Shown in pieces: positions 7,537 through 15,464 of a stretch of DNA of 28,563 nt. Source of the DNA: an uncultured Bacteroidia bacterium (GTDB taxonomy: Bacteria > Bacteroidota > Bacteroidia > Bacteroidales > UBA932); assembly GCA_902767465.1 (NCBI GenBank), contig CACXHM010000067.1, positions 1 to 28,563 on the forward strand, in the 5' to 3' direction. A program made the position numbers and the translations under genes. The notes beneath the pieces are model-generated. The model was given only the letters and a program-made list of their open reading frames with translations, was not told the DNA's origin and did not search any database. How positions within the stretch are numbered: the stretch's first letter is position 1; every line of letters starts with the position of its first letter.

Positions 7537-9381
7537 ATGTATAAACAGATTCTTTTTTCACTATGCGCAGTTGCGTTTCTGGCGTGCAACAGGACGAAAA
7601 CTGTCTCTACAGAGAAGGCAGAGACGGGAGTGTGTCCGCAAATTACCAATATTCAAGCACGCTGCTCCACCTCGCTCGACGGGGAATGGAACTACATCGT
7701 GGATATCTACGGCGCCGGGTATCTGGACTACCGCCGCAATCCTGTTTCGGTGAAAAACAGTTTTTTCCGTGACCGTGGGTTCTACGGCCATCAGAAAGAG
7801 TTGATTGAATACGACTTTGACGCTGCGCCTACCCTGCACGTACCTGGCGACTGGAATACACAAAAGCCGGAACTCTACTACTACGAAGGTACTGTGTGGT
7901 ATCGTACCTTGTTCCATCAGAAGAAAAAGCCAGGATGCCGGTATTTCCTTTATTTTGGCGCTGTTAACTATGAGGCCGTTGTAGGTCTCAACGGCGAAGT
8001 GCTCGGGAAGCATACCGGGGGTTATACGCCATTCAACTTTGAAGTTACGGGAAAACTTGCCGACGAAAAGAACTCCCTGGTTGTGCTTGTCGATAATGCC
8101 CGGCGTTTTGAGAACGTTCCCACGGTAAACTTCGACTGGTGGAATTATGGCGGAATCACACGCAGTGTCCTGTTGGTTGAAACTCCTGAAACTTTTATCC
8201 GTGACTATTGCGTGCAGCTGAAAAAAGACGATCCCGGGATTATTTCAGGATGGATACAACTGGACGGACCTGATGCAGAACAACAGGTTTGCGTGGATAT
8301 TCCGGAATTGGAGGCAGGGGTGCAGGTCCGTACAGATGCGAATGGTTACGCCAGGTTTGAGTTTGCGGCCTCGCCCGAACTCTGGAGCCCGGAGTCACCC
8401 AAATTGTATTCTGTTGCGGTGTCGTCCGAAAGCGACCGTGTTGAGGACCGTATCGGTTTTCGCTCCATAGAAACGAGAGGCACGCAGGTGCTTCTCAACG
8501 GGAAGCCGGTTATCCTGCGGGGTGTCAGCGTACATGAGGAGAGTCCGTTCGGAGCGGGAGGTCGGGCAACCAACAAGGAAGATGCAGTGCAGACCCTGCA
8601 GTGGGCGAAAGATATGAACTGCAATTTCGTCCGTCTTGCACATTATCCTCATAATGAAACTATGGTGCGCACCGCTGAGGAAATGGGCCTTATGGTCTGG
8701 TCTGAGATCCCGGTCTACTGGACTATCGACTGGAAAAATCCTGAAACATATGCCAATGCTGAGAACCAGCTCGTGGAGAACATCACCCGTGACAGGAACA
8801 GGGCAAACATCGTAATCTGGTCCGTTGCGAACGAAACGCCGGTCGAGGCTGAGGGTCGTCTGGAATTCCTTTCCTCCCTGATGGGCAAGGCAAGGTCCCT
8901 GGATGATACCCGGCTCGTGAGCGCTGCCATGGAAAAAAAGGCGCTCGGCGGAGGCAGGATGACGGTGAACGATCCGGAACTCGTAAAGATTGCAGACCTT
9001 ATCAGTTTCAATCAGTATGTGGGCTGGTATGACGGCGATGCCGACAAATGCGACACCATCACCTGGGAATTCGACGTCGAAAAGCCCGTGTTCATTTCCG
9101 AATTCGGCGGAGGGGCTCTTGCCGGCCGTCATGGCGACAGGACCGAACGCTTTACGGAAGAATACCTGGAGTATCTTTACCAGAAAAACGTTGATATGCT
9201 CTCGCGTATTCCTGGTTTCGCCGGATGCTCGCCATGGATACTCAAGGACTTTCGCAGCCCCCGCAGGATGCTGCCTGGCATTCAGGATGATTATAACCGC
9301 AAGGGGCTCGTGTCTGAGAAGGGTGTCAAAAAGAGCGCCTACTTCGTGATGCAGGACTGGTACTCAAGCCTTAAAAAGTGA
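7537..9381 (+). CDS. GH2-family exo-glycosidase lipoprotein (beta-glucuronidase/beta-galactosidase type)
   Basis: Cleaves a terminal beta-linked sugar from oligosaccharides. The signal peptide ends in a lipobox (FLAC, C17), so it is probably a lipoprotein of the periplasm or outer membrane. The order is typical for GH2: jelly-roll sugar-binding domain (about 45-215), Ig-like domain (about 220-312) and TIM barrel (about 315-614). Catalytic residues are visible: acid/base E433 in IWSVANETP and nucleophile E522 in VFISEFGGGA. Near the C-terminus DDYNRKGLVSEKG carries an N-x-K-G motif (N587, K589). In E. coli GusA the equivalent N-x-K contacts the glucuronate carboxylate, so activity on beta-glucuronides is possible, but many Bacteroidetes GH2 enzymes called beta-galactosidase have a similar stretch. 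Its last 11 bases overlap the GH3 gene on the opposite strand. Confidence 0.9.
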   Translation: MYKQILFSLCAVAFLACNRTKTVSTEKAETGVCPQITNIQARCSTSLDGEWNYIVDIYGAGYLDYRRNPVSVKNSFFRDRGFYGHQKELIEYDFDAAPTLHVPGDWNTQKPELYYYEGTVWYRTLFHQKKKPGCRYFLYFGAVNYEAVVGLNGEVLGKHTGGYTPFNFEVTGKLADEKNSLVVLVDNARRFENVPTVNFDWWNYGGITRSVLLVETPETFIRDYCVQLKKDDPGIISGWIQLDGPDAEQQVCVDIPELEAGVQVRTDANGYARFEFAASPELWSPESPKLYSVAVSSESDRVEDRIGFRSIETRGTQVLLNGKPVILRGVSVHEESPFGAGGRATNKEDAVQTLQWAKDMNCNFVRLAHYPHNETMVRTAEEMGLMVWSEIPVYWTIDWKNPETYANAENQLVENITRDRNRANIVIWSVANETPVEAEGRLEFLSSLMGKARSLDDTRLVSAAMEKKALGGGRMTVNDPELVKIADLISFNQYVGWYDGDADKCDTITWEFDVEKPVFISEFGGGALAGRHGDRTERFTEEYLEYLYQKNVDMLSRIPGFAGCSPWILKDFRSPRRMLPGIQDDYNRKGLVSEKGVKKSAYFVMQDWYSSLKK

Positions 9382-11491
9382 ACTTCCTGCGCTTCAGGTC
9401 CTTGGGAGAAGAACTGGTCCCGACCTGAAGGATATATTTGCCGTGCAGCGGACGCATCCGTGAAGATGCTTCATCCCACCATTCGAAGGTTTCGTCGCCA
9501 AGAGGTATTTCAACGCGAACCTTGCCGCCGGCGGGAATGCTTACGCGTTTGAAAGCACGAAGTGTGCGGGTAGGGCCTTCGGAATCGTCCGGCCGGCTGA
9601 CGTAGAGCTGAATAACGGTCTCCCCGTCGCGCTTTCCGGTATTGCGCACGGTTGCGGTAACTTTTCCGTCCCGTACCCGCACGCGCTTCACCTTGAAAGA
9701 CGTGTAGCTAAGGCCATAACCGAATTGCCAGAGCGGGTCCCCCTTAAAGAAACGATAGGTATGGCCGGCCATGTTGTAATCGGAAAAATCAGGGAGCTGC
9801 TCCGTGTTCTTATAGAAAGTGACCGGAAGTTTTCCCGAAGGATTATAGTCTCCATACAGGATGTCGGCAACGGCGGTGCCTCCTTCCTGCCCTGGATACC
9901 AGGCCTGGAGGATGGCTTCGCAGTTGCGTGTTTCAGGTTCCATTGCCATTGCCGAACCGCTGAAATTAACCAGTATAATTTTCTTTCCGGCATCGTGCAG
10001 GGCGGCAATAAGGTCTCTTTGCACCTGTGGAAGTTCGATGCTGGTCCGGTCTCCTCCCTCAAAGCCGGGGAATCCTCCGGCATCGCCCTGCTCACCTTCC
10101 AGGAACGGGGTTATTCCTGATGCAAAAATCACCGTACCAACACCGTCGAGCTGCCGGAGTATCCCATCGAGGTCTTCCGCCGCATCGATATGCCCGCAGC
10201 CTTTAACATATTTGATGTCTCCCTGACGGGATTTCAGTGCGGCCAGAAGGGTGACAGTCTCTTTTGGGATGGGACTGTAATTTCCCCATTGCATGGTAGT
10301 GTCATCGGCATTGGGGCCGACAAGGGCCACCTGTTCGCTGGCGTCGAGAGGCAGGATTCCGCCCCTGTTCTGAAGCAGTACCATGGATTCCCGGGCCATC
10401 TTGAGCGCAAGGGCACGATGCCCGGGCCCTTCTACTATACTCTCCGGGAGATCTTCCCACGGATCGATGCCATCGAGTTCTCCGAGCCTGATGCGGGCCA
10501 CGATGATGCGTTTGAGGTTCCTGTCAAGGTCGGTCTCGTCCAGCAGTCCGCGTTCAATCGCTTCCGGAATACTGTCGTAGGCATGTCCGCACTCTACATC
10601 CACTCCGTATTTCACTGCGAGAGCTGCAGCCGAGGCTTTGTCCGGCACATATTCGTGACGACCCTTGATGTAGAAATCGGCCACCGCCCAGCAGTCCGAC
10701 ACGACTACGCCCTTGTATCCCCATTCGCCACGCAGGAGAGTATCCAGCAGATAGTCGCTGGCGCCGCAGGGCTGGCCTTCGAATCGGTTGTAGGCAGTCA
10801 TTACCTGCTCCACGCCGGCCTTGGTGACGAGGTCTTTGAATGCGGGGAGGTAGGTTTCGTGAAGGTCCCTGCGGGACGGTCTCGCATCGAAACGGTGACG
10901 GTCGGGTTCCGGGCCGGAATGCACGGCGTAGTGCTTTGCACAGGCAAAGAGTTTTCTCACCGGGCTTTCATCCGGACCCTGCAGTCCGCGGACCACCGCC
11001 ATCCCCATCCTTCCCATCAGATAAGGGTCTTCGCCGTAGGTTTCCATGCCGCGTCCCCAGCGGGGGTCACGAAAGATGTTAATGTTGGGCGTCCAGAAGC
11101 TTAGTCCCTGATATCTTTCCAGCGGCCCGGCCTGATCGGCAATGCGGTGTTTTACGCGCGCTTCATCGCTTACGGCAGTAAACACTTCATATACAAGGTC
11201 TTCGTCGAAAGAAGAGGCCATTGCCACGGGCATTGGAAACGTGGTTGCGGAACCGTTGCGACCCACTCCGTGAAGGGCTTCGTTCCACCAGTCATAGGCT
11301 TTGATGCCAAAGCGGGGTATGGCCTGCGAAGCATTCAGGGTGAGCCCGGTCTTTTCGGCCAGGGTGAGTCGCGATATGAGGTCGTCTGCTCGTTGCTCCG
11401 GGCTGAGCGACGTATCCTGGAACGGGTATTTCTGCGCAGAAAGCGACAGGGCAATCGTGAATATCAGAAGGGAGGCAAATGCTTTTTTCAT
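9371..11491 (-). CDS. GH3-family beta-xylosidase/beta-glucosidase-type enzyme, secreted
   Basis: Removes terminal beta-linked xylose or glucose from oligosaccharides. MKKAFASLLIFTIALSLSAQ is a signal peptide. The N-terminal TIM barrel has WWNEALHGVGRNG (68-80), FRDPRWGRGMETYGEDPYL (140-158), KHYAVHSGPEP and MTAYNRFEGQPCGAS. The expected nucleophile is D266 in GVVVSDCWAV. VDVECGHAY and FLEGEQGDAGGFPGFEGGDRT (about 463-482) match the beta-xylosidase-type Bacteroidetes GH3 enzymes; E467 there is the likely acid/base. The alpha/beta sandwich (about 365-590) is followed by a C-terminal fibronectin-III-like domain (about 620-700). There is no PA14 insertion. Length 706 residues is normal. Exact sugar specificity cannot be settled from motifs. 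Confidence 0.92.
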   Translation of the reverse strand: MKKAFASLLIFTIALSLSAQKYPFQDTSLSPEQRADDLISRLTLAEKTGLTLNASQAIPRFGIKAYDWWNEALHGVGRNGSATTFPMPVAMASSFDEDLVYEVFTAVSDEARVKHRIADQAGPLERYQGLSFWTPNINIFRDPRWGRGMETYGEDPYLMGRMGMAVVRGLQGPDESPVRKLFACAKHYAVHSGPEPDRHRFDARPSRRDLHETYLPAFKDLVTKAGVEQVMTAYNRFEGQPCGASDYLLDTLLRGEWGYKGVVVSDCWAVADFYIKGRHEYVPDKASAAALAVKYGVDVECGHAYDSIPEAIERGLLDETDLDRNLKRIIVARIRLGELDGIDPWEDLPESIVEGPGHRALALKMARESMVLLQNRGGILPLDASEQVALVGPNADDTTMQWGNYSPIPKETVTLLAALKSRQGDIKYVKGCGHIDAAEDLDGILRQLDGVGTVIFASGITPFLEGEQGDAGGFPGFEGGDRTSIELPQVQRDLIAALHDAGKKIILVNFSGSAMAMEPETRNCEAILQAWYPGQEGGTAVADILYGDYNPSGKLPVTFYKNTEQLPDFSDYNMAGHTYRFFKGDPLWQFGYGLSYTSFKVKRVRVRDGKVTATVRNTGKRDGETVIQLYVSRPDDSEGPTRTLRAFKRVSIPAGGKVRVEIPLGDETFEWWDEASSRMRPLHGKYILQVGTSSSPKDLKRRKFTF

Positions 11492-11515
11492 CGGTCGATG
11501 TTTTTAGTGTCTGTA

Positions 11516-11523
11516 CAAAAGTA
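11516..11523 (-). promoter_or_regulatory. Predicted -7 box of the GH3 gene
   Basis: The minus strand reads TACTTTTG (matches TAnnTTTG) 24 bases before the ATG at 11491, in the 72-base divergent gap with the DUF975 gene. No -33 TTG at normal spacing is seen. Confidence 0.4.
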
Positions 11524-11563
11524 ACAAATAATTGCTAAATTGCGAGGATATATCAAGAAGCTT

Positions 11564-12259
11564 ATGAAATCATTCAGAGAACTTAAAAGCGAGGCCCGGG
11601 CGTCTTTACGGGGAAAATGGGGAGAGGCAGTGCTGGCTACTTTCGTGCTGACCGTATTTATCGTGCTAGCTGAAGTTCCGAGCACTTTCGCCGGGCTTAC
11701 GAGTTTTACTCACAGGTTTCAATCGTATGTCCTGCAAGGAAATATGGAGGCAGCGTGGTCGCTTCTCGGACGGGCATCGGCCTGGTCCGGTTCCGCAATG
11801 CTGATTTTTATTTTCGTGTTAGGCCCGGTAAACATCGGTTTTTCGAATTCGTTCAGGTTATTGCTCGATGGCGACAAGAACCTGATCGATAACATGTTCA
11901 AGGCTGGTTTTGGGAAATATTTGCACAATGTCCTCGGAAACTTTCTTGTCGGTCTTTATATTTCTCTGTGGTCTTTGCTTTTTATTGTTCCCGGAATAAT
12001 CAAAGCTTTTTCCTATGCAATGACCCCATATATTCTTGTCGAGTACCCCGAACTGAGTGTAAACGAAGCAATTGACAAAAGCCGTGAACTGATGCGAGGC
12101 AACAAATGGCGTCTTTTCCTGTTGGGACTTAGTTTTATCGGATGGATATTGCTTTGCATACCTACATTTGGGATAGGCACGTTTTGGGTCGGCCCGTACG
12201 TGGAGACAACCATCGCAGCCTTCTATAAAGATATAAAAGAACAGAAATCCTTTGCATGA
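11564..12259 (+). CDS. DUF975 family integral membrane protein
   Basis: A 231-residue membrane protein. The ATG at 11564 (MKSFRELKSEARASLRGKWG) is preferred over an in-frame TTG at 11540, because it begins at the usual DUF975 N-terminus and follows AAGAAG. The family opening (LKSEAR..LRGKWG, residues 7-20) is followed by hydrophobic segments about 21-38, 78-98, 122-148 and 183-212. The closing motif AIDKSRELMRGNKWRLFLLGLSFIGW (169-194) is diagnostic for DUF975. Role unknown; it acts in the inner membrane. Its stop overlaps the start of the isomerase-like gene by 4 bases (ATGA), so the two are almost certainly one transcript with coupled translation. Confidence 0.88.
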   Translation: MKSFRELKSEARASLRGKWGEAVLATFVLTVFIVLAEVPSTFAGLTSFTHRFQSYVLQGNMEAAWSLLGRASAWSGSAMLIFIFVLGPVNIGFSNSFRLLLDGDKNLIDNMFKAGFGKYLHNVLGNFLVGLYISLWSLLFIVPGIIKAFSYAMTPYILVEYPELSVNEAIDKSRELMRGNKWRLFLLGLSFIGWILLCIPTFGIGTFWVGPYVETTIAAFYKDIKEQKSFA

Positions 12260-13503
12260 CAGCGATTTACTCAATAACTTCCGGCTTGCATGACGAGGCG
12301 GCCGTAAAAGCGATTTCAGACGAGTTTCTCGAAAGCATTTTCGGCACCACCGGCGATACCGTTTCCAGTGGCTTCGTGTGGAAAGGCTCAGATTTCTCCG
12401 ATTACGGAGCGGCAGATTTTAATGTAATATACATACGAACAGGAGGGGCCGAAGGCATTTTCAAGGAACTGTTCCACGATCTTGTCGATGCCGGTGCAAG
12501 GTATTTCACCCTCCTCGCGTCAGGAAAAAGCAATTCCCTCGCCGCCTCTTTGGAAATTCTTTCGTGGCTCAGGCAGCGGGGCTTCCCTGGAGAAGTGATT
12601 CATGGCAGTGCAGACTATGTCCGCTCCCGGATCGAGGTGTTGCAAAAAGTAGCTGCTGCACGCAGTTCCATTTATGGCACCAACATCGGGGTCATAGGGC
12701 AGCCTTCGGACTGGCTCATCGCCAGTGGCTACGATTCTTCGGCTATGCTGGAAAAGCTCGGCATCGGCGTGCAGGAGATAGAGATGCAGCGTTTGCTTGA
12801 AGCCTTCGATGCCCAGAAAAGCGCCATGCTGCAGGAGTCGGTTCCTGCGGTAACTCCGCCCCCTGTGCCGGAAGTCCGTGCCTCTCTGCCGGATGCTATC
12901 CGCATTTATCTCGCTTTGAAGAAAATAGTGGAAGAAGATGAGCTCTCGGCGCTCACTCTTCGATGCTTCGATCTTCTTGGTACCGTGCACAACACCGGCT
13001 GTTATGCTCTCGCCCGGCTGAATTCCGAAGGGATACCGTCCAGCTGCGAAGGGGATGTGCCGGCACTGCTCAGCATGATCATCTCCCGGGCCCTTACCGG
13101 CCGCACTGGCTTTCAAGCCAATCCTGCCAGCATCGATGTGAATAGCGGAGAGGTTCTGTTTGCGCATTGTACGATCTCTTTCGACATGGTCGACCAATAT
13201 TGCTTCGACACTCATTTCGAATCCGGTATAGGCGTCGGCATCCATGGACATGTACCCGAAGGCCCGGTCACCGTATTCAAAATCTCGGGTTCGCTGGACC
13301 GTGCGTTTATCGCCGAAGGGGAGCTGATTCGCAATCAGTACGAAGACAATCTCTGCCGCACGCAGGTTTGGATTCGTCTCAATCAGGCTGATGCCCGCTA
13401 CTTCCTCACCGCCCCCATCGGCAACCATCACATCATCATTCCCGGTCATTGCGGTGAACTGCTGCGCGAATTCGTTACTGTTTTGCAAGGTGTTAATTTA
13501 TAA
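12256..13503 (+). CDS. L-fucose/L-arabinose isomerase family protein
   Basis: A 415-residue protein, probably cytoplasmic (no signal peptide). The C-terminal half carries the ketol-isomerase core: FDLLGTVHNTGCYALARLNSEGIPSSCEGDVPALLS (about 238-272), HCTISFDM (304-311), THFESGIGVGIHGHVPEGPVTVFKISGSLDRAF (319-351) and GNHHIIIPGHCGELLREF (389-406). Likely metal and catalytic residues E265, D294 and H391/H392 are present, so it appears active. The N-terminal half is a Rossmann-like region (IGVIGQPSDWLIASGYD at 144-160) as in FucI/AraA. It is shorter than true FucI (near 590) and AraA (near 500), so the substrate aldose cannot be assigned. The ATG overlaps the DUF975 stop (ATGA). Confidence 0.82.
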   Translation: MTAIYSITSGLHDEAAVKAISDEFLESIFGTTGDTVSSGFVWKGSDFSDYGAADFNVIYIRTGGAEGIFKELFHDLVDAGARYFTLLASGKSNSLAASLEILSWLRQRGFPGEVIHGSADYVRSRIEVLQKVAAARSSIYGTNIGVIGQPSDWLIASGYDSSAMLEKLGIGVQEIEMQRLLEAFDAQKSAMLQESVPAVTPPPVPEVRASLPDAIRIYLALKKIVEEDELSALTLRCFDLLGTVHNTGCYALARLNSEGIPSSCEGDVPALLSMIISRALTGRTGFQANPASIDVNSGEVLFAHCTISFDMVDQYCFDTHFESGIGVGIHGHVPEGPVTVFKISGSLDRAFIAEGELIRNQYEDNLCRTQVWIRLNQADARYFLTAPIGNHHIIIPGHCGELLREFVTVLQGVNL

Positions 13504-13511
13504 TAAGTTAG

Positions 13512-13519
13512 TATGTTTG
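13512..13519 (+). promoter_or_regulatory. Predicted -7 box of the GH28 gene
   Basis: TATGTTTG matches TAnnTTTG, 41 bases before the GH28 ATG. The last four bases lie inside the left arm of the 13-bp dyad that follows. A TTTTG at 13481-13485 is 26 bases upstream, longer than the normal spacing. Confidence 0.45.
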
Positions 13520-13547
13520 TCTCTGGTGCAAAATCACCAGAGACAAA
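13516..13547 (+). repeat. Perfect 13-bp inverted repeat (operator or leader hairpin)
   Basis: The left arm TTTGTCTCTGGTG (13516-13528) and right arm CACCAGAGACAAA (13535-13547) are exact reverse complements, separated by six bases (CAAAAT). It lies in the 56-base gap between the isomerase-like gene and GH28, ends 12 bases before the GH28 ATG, and overlaps the -7 box. There is no T-run on either side, which argues against an intrinsic terminator. It may be a DNA operator or a hairpin near the start of the GH28 mRNA. Confidence 0.75.
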
Positions 13548-13559
13548 ACCATTAAAGAT

Positions 13560-14951
13560 ATGAATATCAGCAAGTTGAGAATCAGTATATTTGCCCTGTC
13601 TCTTGTGATGGCAGGCGCGCTTCCGGTGCAGGCCGGGGATTATGGTAGATATTATACGGATCTTCCTGTTGCTCTCGTTGAGCCCAATGTTCCGTCGATT
13701 CCGGATAATACGGTGAACCTCAAGGATTTCGGAGGTGTTGGCGATGGCGTGACGCTTAATACCGAAGCGTTCGCCAAAGCGATTTCTGCTCTGGAAAAGC
13801 GGGGCGGCGGCCATCTTTTGGTTCCTGCCGGAGTTTGGCTTACCGGACCGATCAGCCTCAAGGACCGTATCGATCTGCATCTCGAGAAGAATGCGCTCGT
13901 GCTTTTTACCCCCGACAAGACGGCTTACCTGAAGGACGGCAAGGTTCAATCATGCATCAGTGCGAGCAAGCGCAAAGACATTTCCATCACGGGAGAAGGC
14001 GTGCTTGACGGTAACGGCTCTTACTGGAGGGCGGTCAAGCGCAGCAAAGTGAGCGACACGGAATGGAACGACTATAAAAGGATGGGCGGCACGGAGGCCG
14101 ACGAAGGCAATCTGTGGTATCCCTTCAATCTGAATGGTTTCGACAATATCGCTTCCGATTTCAAGGCACAGGAGAAGATGCGCACCCATATGATTCGCTT
14201 CACGGATTGTGAGCGGGTGCTGGTGAAAGGCGTCACTATCCAGAATTCTCCGAAGTTCCACCTAATTCCTACGCGCTGCAATCATGTAGTGATAGACGGG
14301 GTTACCGTTCGATGCCCATGGAATGCCCAGAACGGGGATGGCATCGACCTCAGTTGCTGCCAGGATGTGCTGGTGGTGAACTGCTCTGTCGATGTGGGAG
14401 ACGATGGTATCTGCCTGAAGGCAGGGGGCGGAGCAGCCGCACTGAAATACCCCCCTGTTGCGCGTGTCCTGATTCGCGGCAACAAGGTTTTTCACGCGCA
14501 CGGCGGATTTGTGATAGGTTCCGAGTTTTCTGCCGGGGTTGAGGATGTCGTGGTGTGCGGTAACGTCTTTTCCGGCACCGATACGGGCCTCCGGTTCAAG
14601 AGCGGGCCAGGACGTGGAGGGAAAACCGCACGCATCTATATTTTCGATATTTTTATGAATGGCATAAAGGATCAGGCGGTGGTGTTCGAAGCGTCTTATG
14701 TTGATGTTCCGGTAGGGAGAAAAGGACAGCAGAGTGCGACACAGGACTTTCTTCCCGAGTTTACTGACATTCATATCAGGAACGTCATATGCCGCGATGC
14801 CAGGATAGGCATTTCGGTGGCGGGCAACCTGCAGACCGTTCATGATATTACCCTGGAGAACTGTACCTTTTATTGTACCGAAAGTTGCTTCTTCCCGACG
14901 TCGGATACCGCTCCCGCCGGCCTGCAATTAAAGGAAGTCAAGATGCTGTAG
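13560..14951 (+). CDS. GH28 polygalacturonase-type glycoside hydrolase, secreted
   Basis: Hydrolyses galacturonic-acid linkages in pectin (homogalacturonan or rhamnogalacturonan). A signal peptide covers about residues 1-25 (ALPVQA). The right-handed beta-helix begins with VNLKDFGGVGDGVTLNTEAF (52-71), the usual pectin-lyase-fold opening, with GGGHLLVPAGVWLTGPI next. All GH28 active-site motifs are present: NGDGID (258-263, D260), VGDDG (279-283, D281 and D282), HGG (314-316, catalytic His) and RFK (345-347), which replaces the classical RIK. Length 463 residues is normal for the Bacteroidetes periplasmic exo-type enzymes, but exo or endo action cannot be proved. It lies 56 bases downstream of the isomerase-like gene, with a -7 box and a 13-bp dyad between, so it may be transcribed on its own. 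Confidence 0.94.
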   Translation: MNISKLRISIFALSLVMAGALPVQAGDYGRYYTDLPVALVEPNVPSIPDNTVNLKDFGGVGDGVTLNTEAFAKAISALEKRGGGHLLVPAGVWLTGPISLKDRIDLHLEKNALVLFTPDKTAYLKDGKVQSCISASKRKDISITGEGVLDGNGSYWRAVKRSKVSDTEWNDYKRMGGTEADEGNLWYPFNLNGFDNIASDFKAQEKMRTHMIRFTDCERVLVKGVTIQNSPKFHLIPTRCNHVVIDGVTVRCPWNAQNGDGIDLSCCQDVLVVNCSVDVGDDGICLKAGGGAAALKYPPVARVLIRGNKVFHAHGGFVIGSEFSAGVEDVVVCGNVFSGTDTGLRFKSGPGRGGKTARIYIFDIFMNGIKDQAVVFEASYVDVPVGRKGQQSATQDFLPEFTDIHIRNVICRDARIGISVAGNLQTVHDITLENCTFYCTESCFFPTSDTAPAGLQLKEVKML

Positions 14952-14999
14952 TTCCTTGAGGCATGCTATTTGTGATCTTTGGTGGAAATGCAGCACACT

Positions 15000-15464
15000 A
15001 TGAAAAGGTTCATTCTTATCATCGTCGCTATATTGTCGGTGTCATGTTCGGTCAGCCGCCCTTCCGGCGGGCAGTATGTAAGCGGCAGCGATTATTATAA
15101 TCAGGTTTATCGAGGGCGCACGCATGCTGAAATCGTTATGGAATGGGGAGCCCCCGACAGGGAAAGTTCCGACGGGGCCGGCGGGGTGATTCTTGTATAT
15201 GAGAAGTTCACCACCACAACCAAGACTGATATAGACGACCATTTCGGCCTGTTTTCTCCGGATGTTACGACAACAACCACCGACCACAAAAGCTATATCC
15301 ACTTCTTCATTGGAAAAGATGGAATATGCTATAATGTTAACACCAATTACATTTCTCCCGAAGGCAGAAAAGGGATAGCGACAGCATTTCTTGTCGGCAG
15401 CGGAGTATGTACCGCCCTATTTGTTGGGGGCGCAATTGCCATTCTCAGCCATCTATCTCCTTAA
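15000..15464 (+). CDS. Small lipoprotein with BamE/SmpA-like pattern
   Basis: A 154-residue protein. The ATG at 15000 (MKRFILIIVAILSVSC) is chosen over an in-frame upstream one at 14979 because it starts the signal sequence directly; the lipobox is SVSC with C16. After a Ser/Gly-rich linker, residues about 35-70 (YRGRTHAEIVMEWGAPDRESSDGAGGVILVYEK) follow the pattern of BamE/SmpA-like outer-membrane lipoproteins: a helix, G-x-P, then two strands. A Thr-rich stretch follows (TTTTKT and TTTTTD), then a hydrophobic Gly-rich C-terminal segment (about 130-150). Role unknown. Its last 20 bases overlap the 3' end of the regulator gene on the other strand. Confidence 0.72.
   Translation: MKRFILIIVAILSVSCSVSRPSGGQYVSGSDYYNQVYRGRTHAEIVMEWGAPDRESSDGAGGVILVYEKFTTTTKTDIDDHFGLFSPDVTTTTTDHKSYIHFFIGKDGICYNVNTNYISPEGRKGIATAFLVGSGVCTALFVGGAIAILSHLSP

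Noticed and set aside
7603..7624. GTCTCT...AGAGAC inverted repeat in the GH2 coding region, similar to the core of the GH28 dyad
   Set aside because: Arms of six bases with an 11-base gap inside a coding sequence are expected by chance; the flanking bases do not match the GH28 dyad.
10190..11104. Plus-strand open frame of 304 codons
   Set aside because: Antisense to the GH3 catalytic domain; no recognisable product.
12520..13488. Long open frame on the minus strand (322 codons)
   Set aside because: Antisense to the isomerase-like gene, whose motifs are clear on the plus strand; the minus product shows no family pattern.
13516..13547. Reading the 13-bp dyad as an intrinsic terminator of the isomerase-like gene
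   Set aside because: Neither arm is followed by a T-run in the direction of transcription (the plus strand continues ACCATTAAAG).
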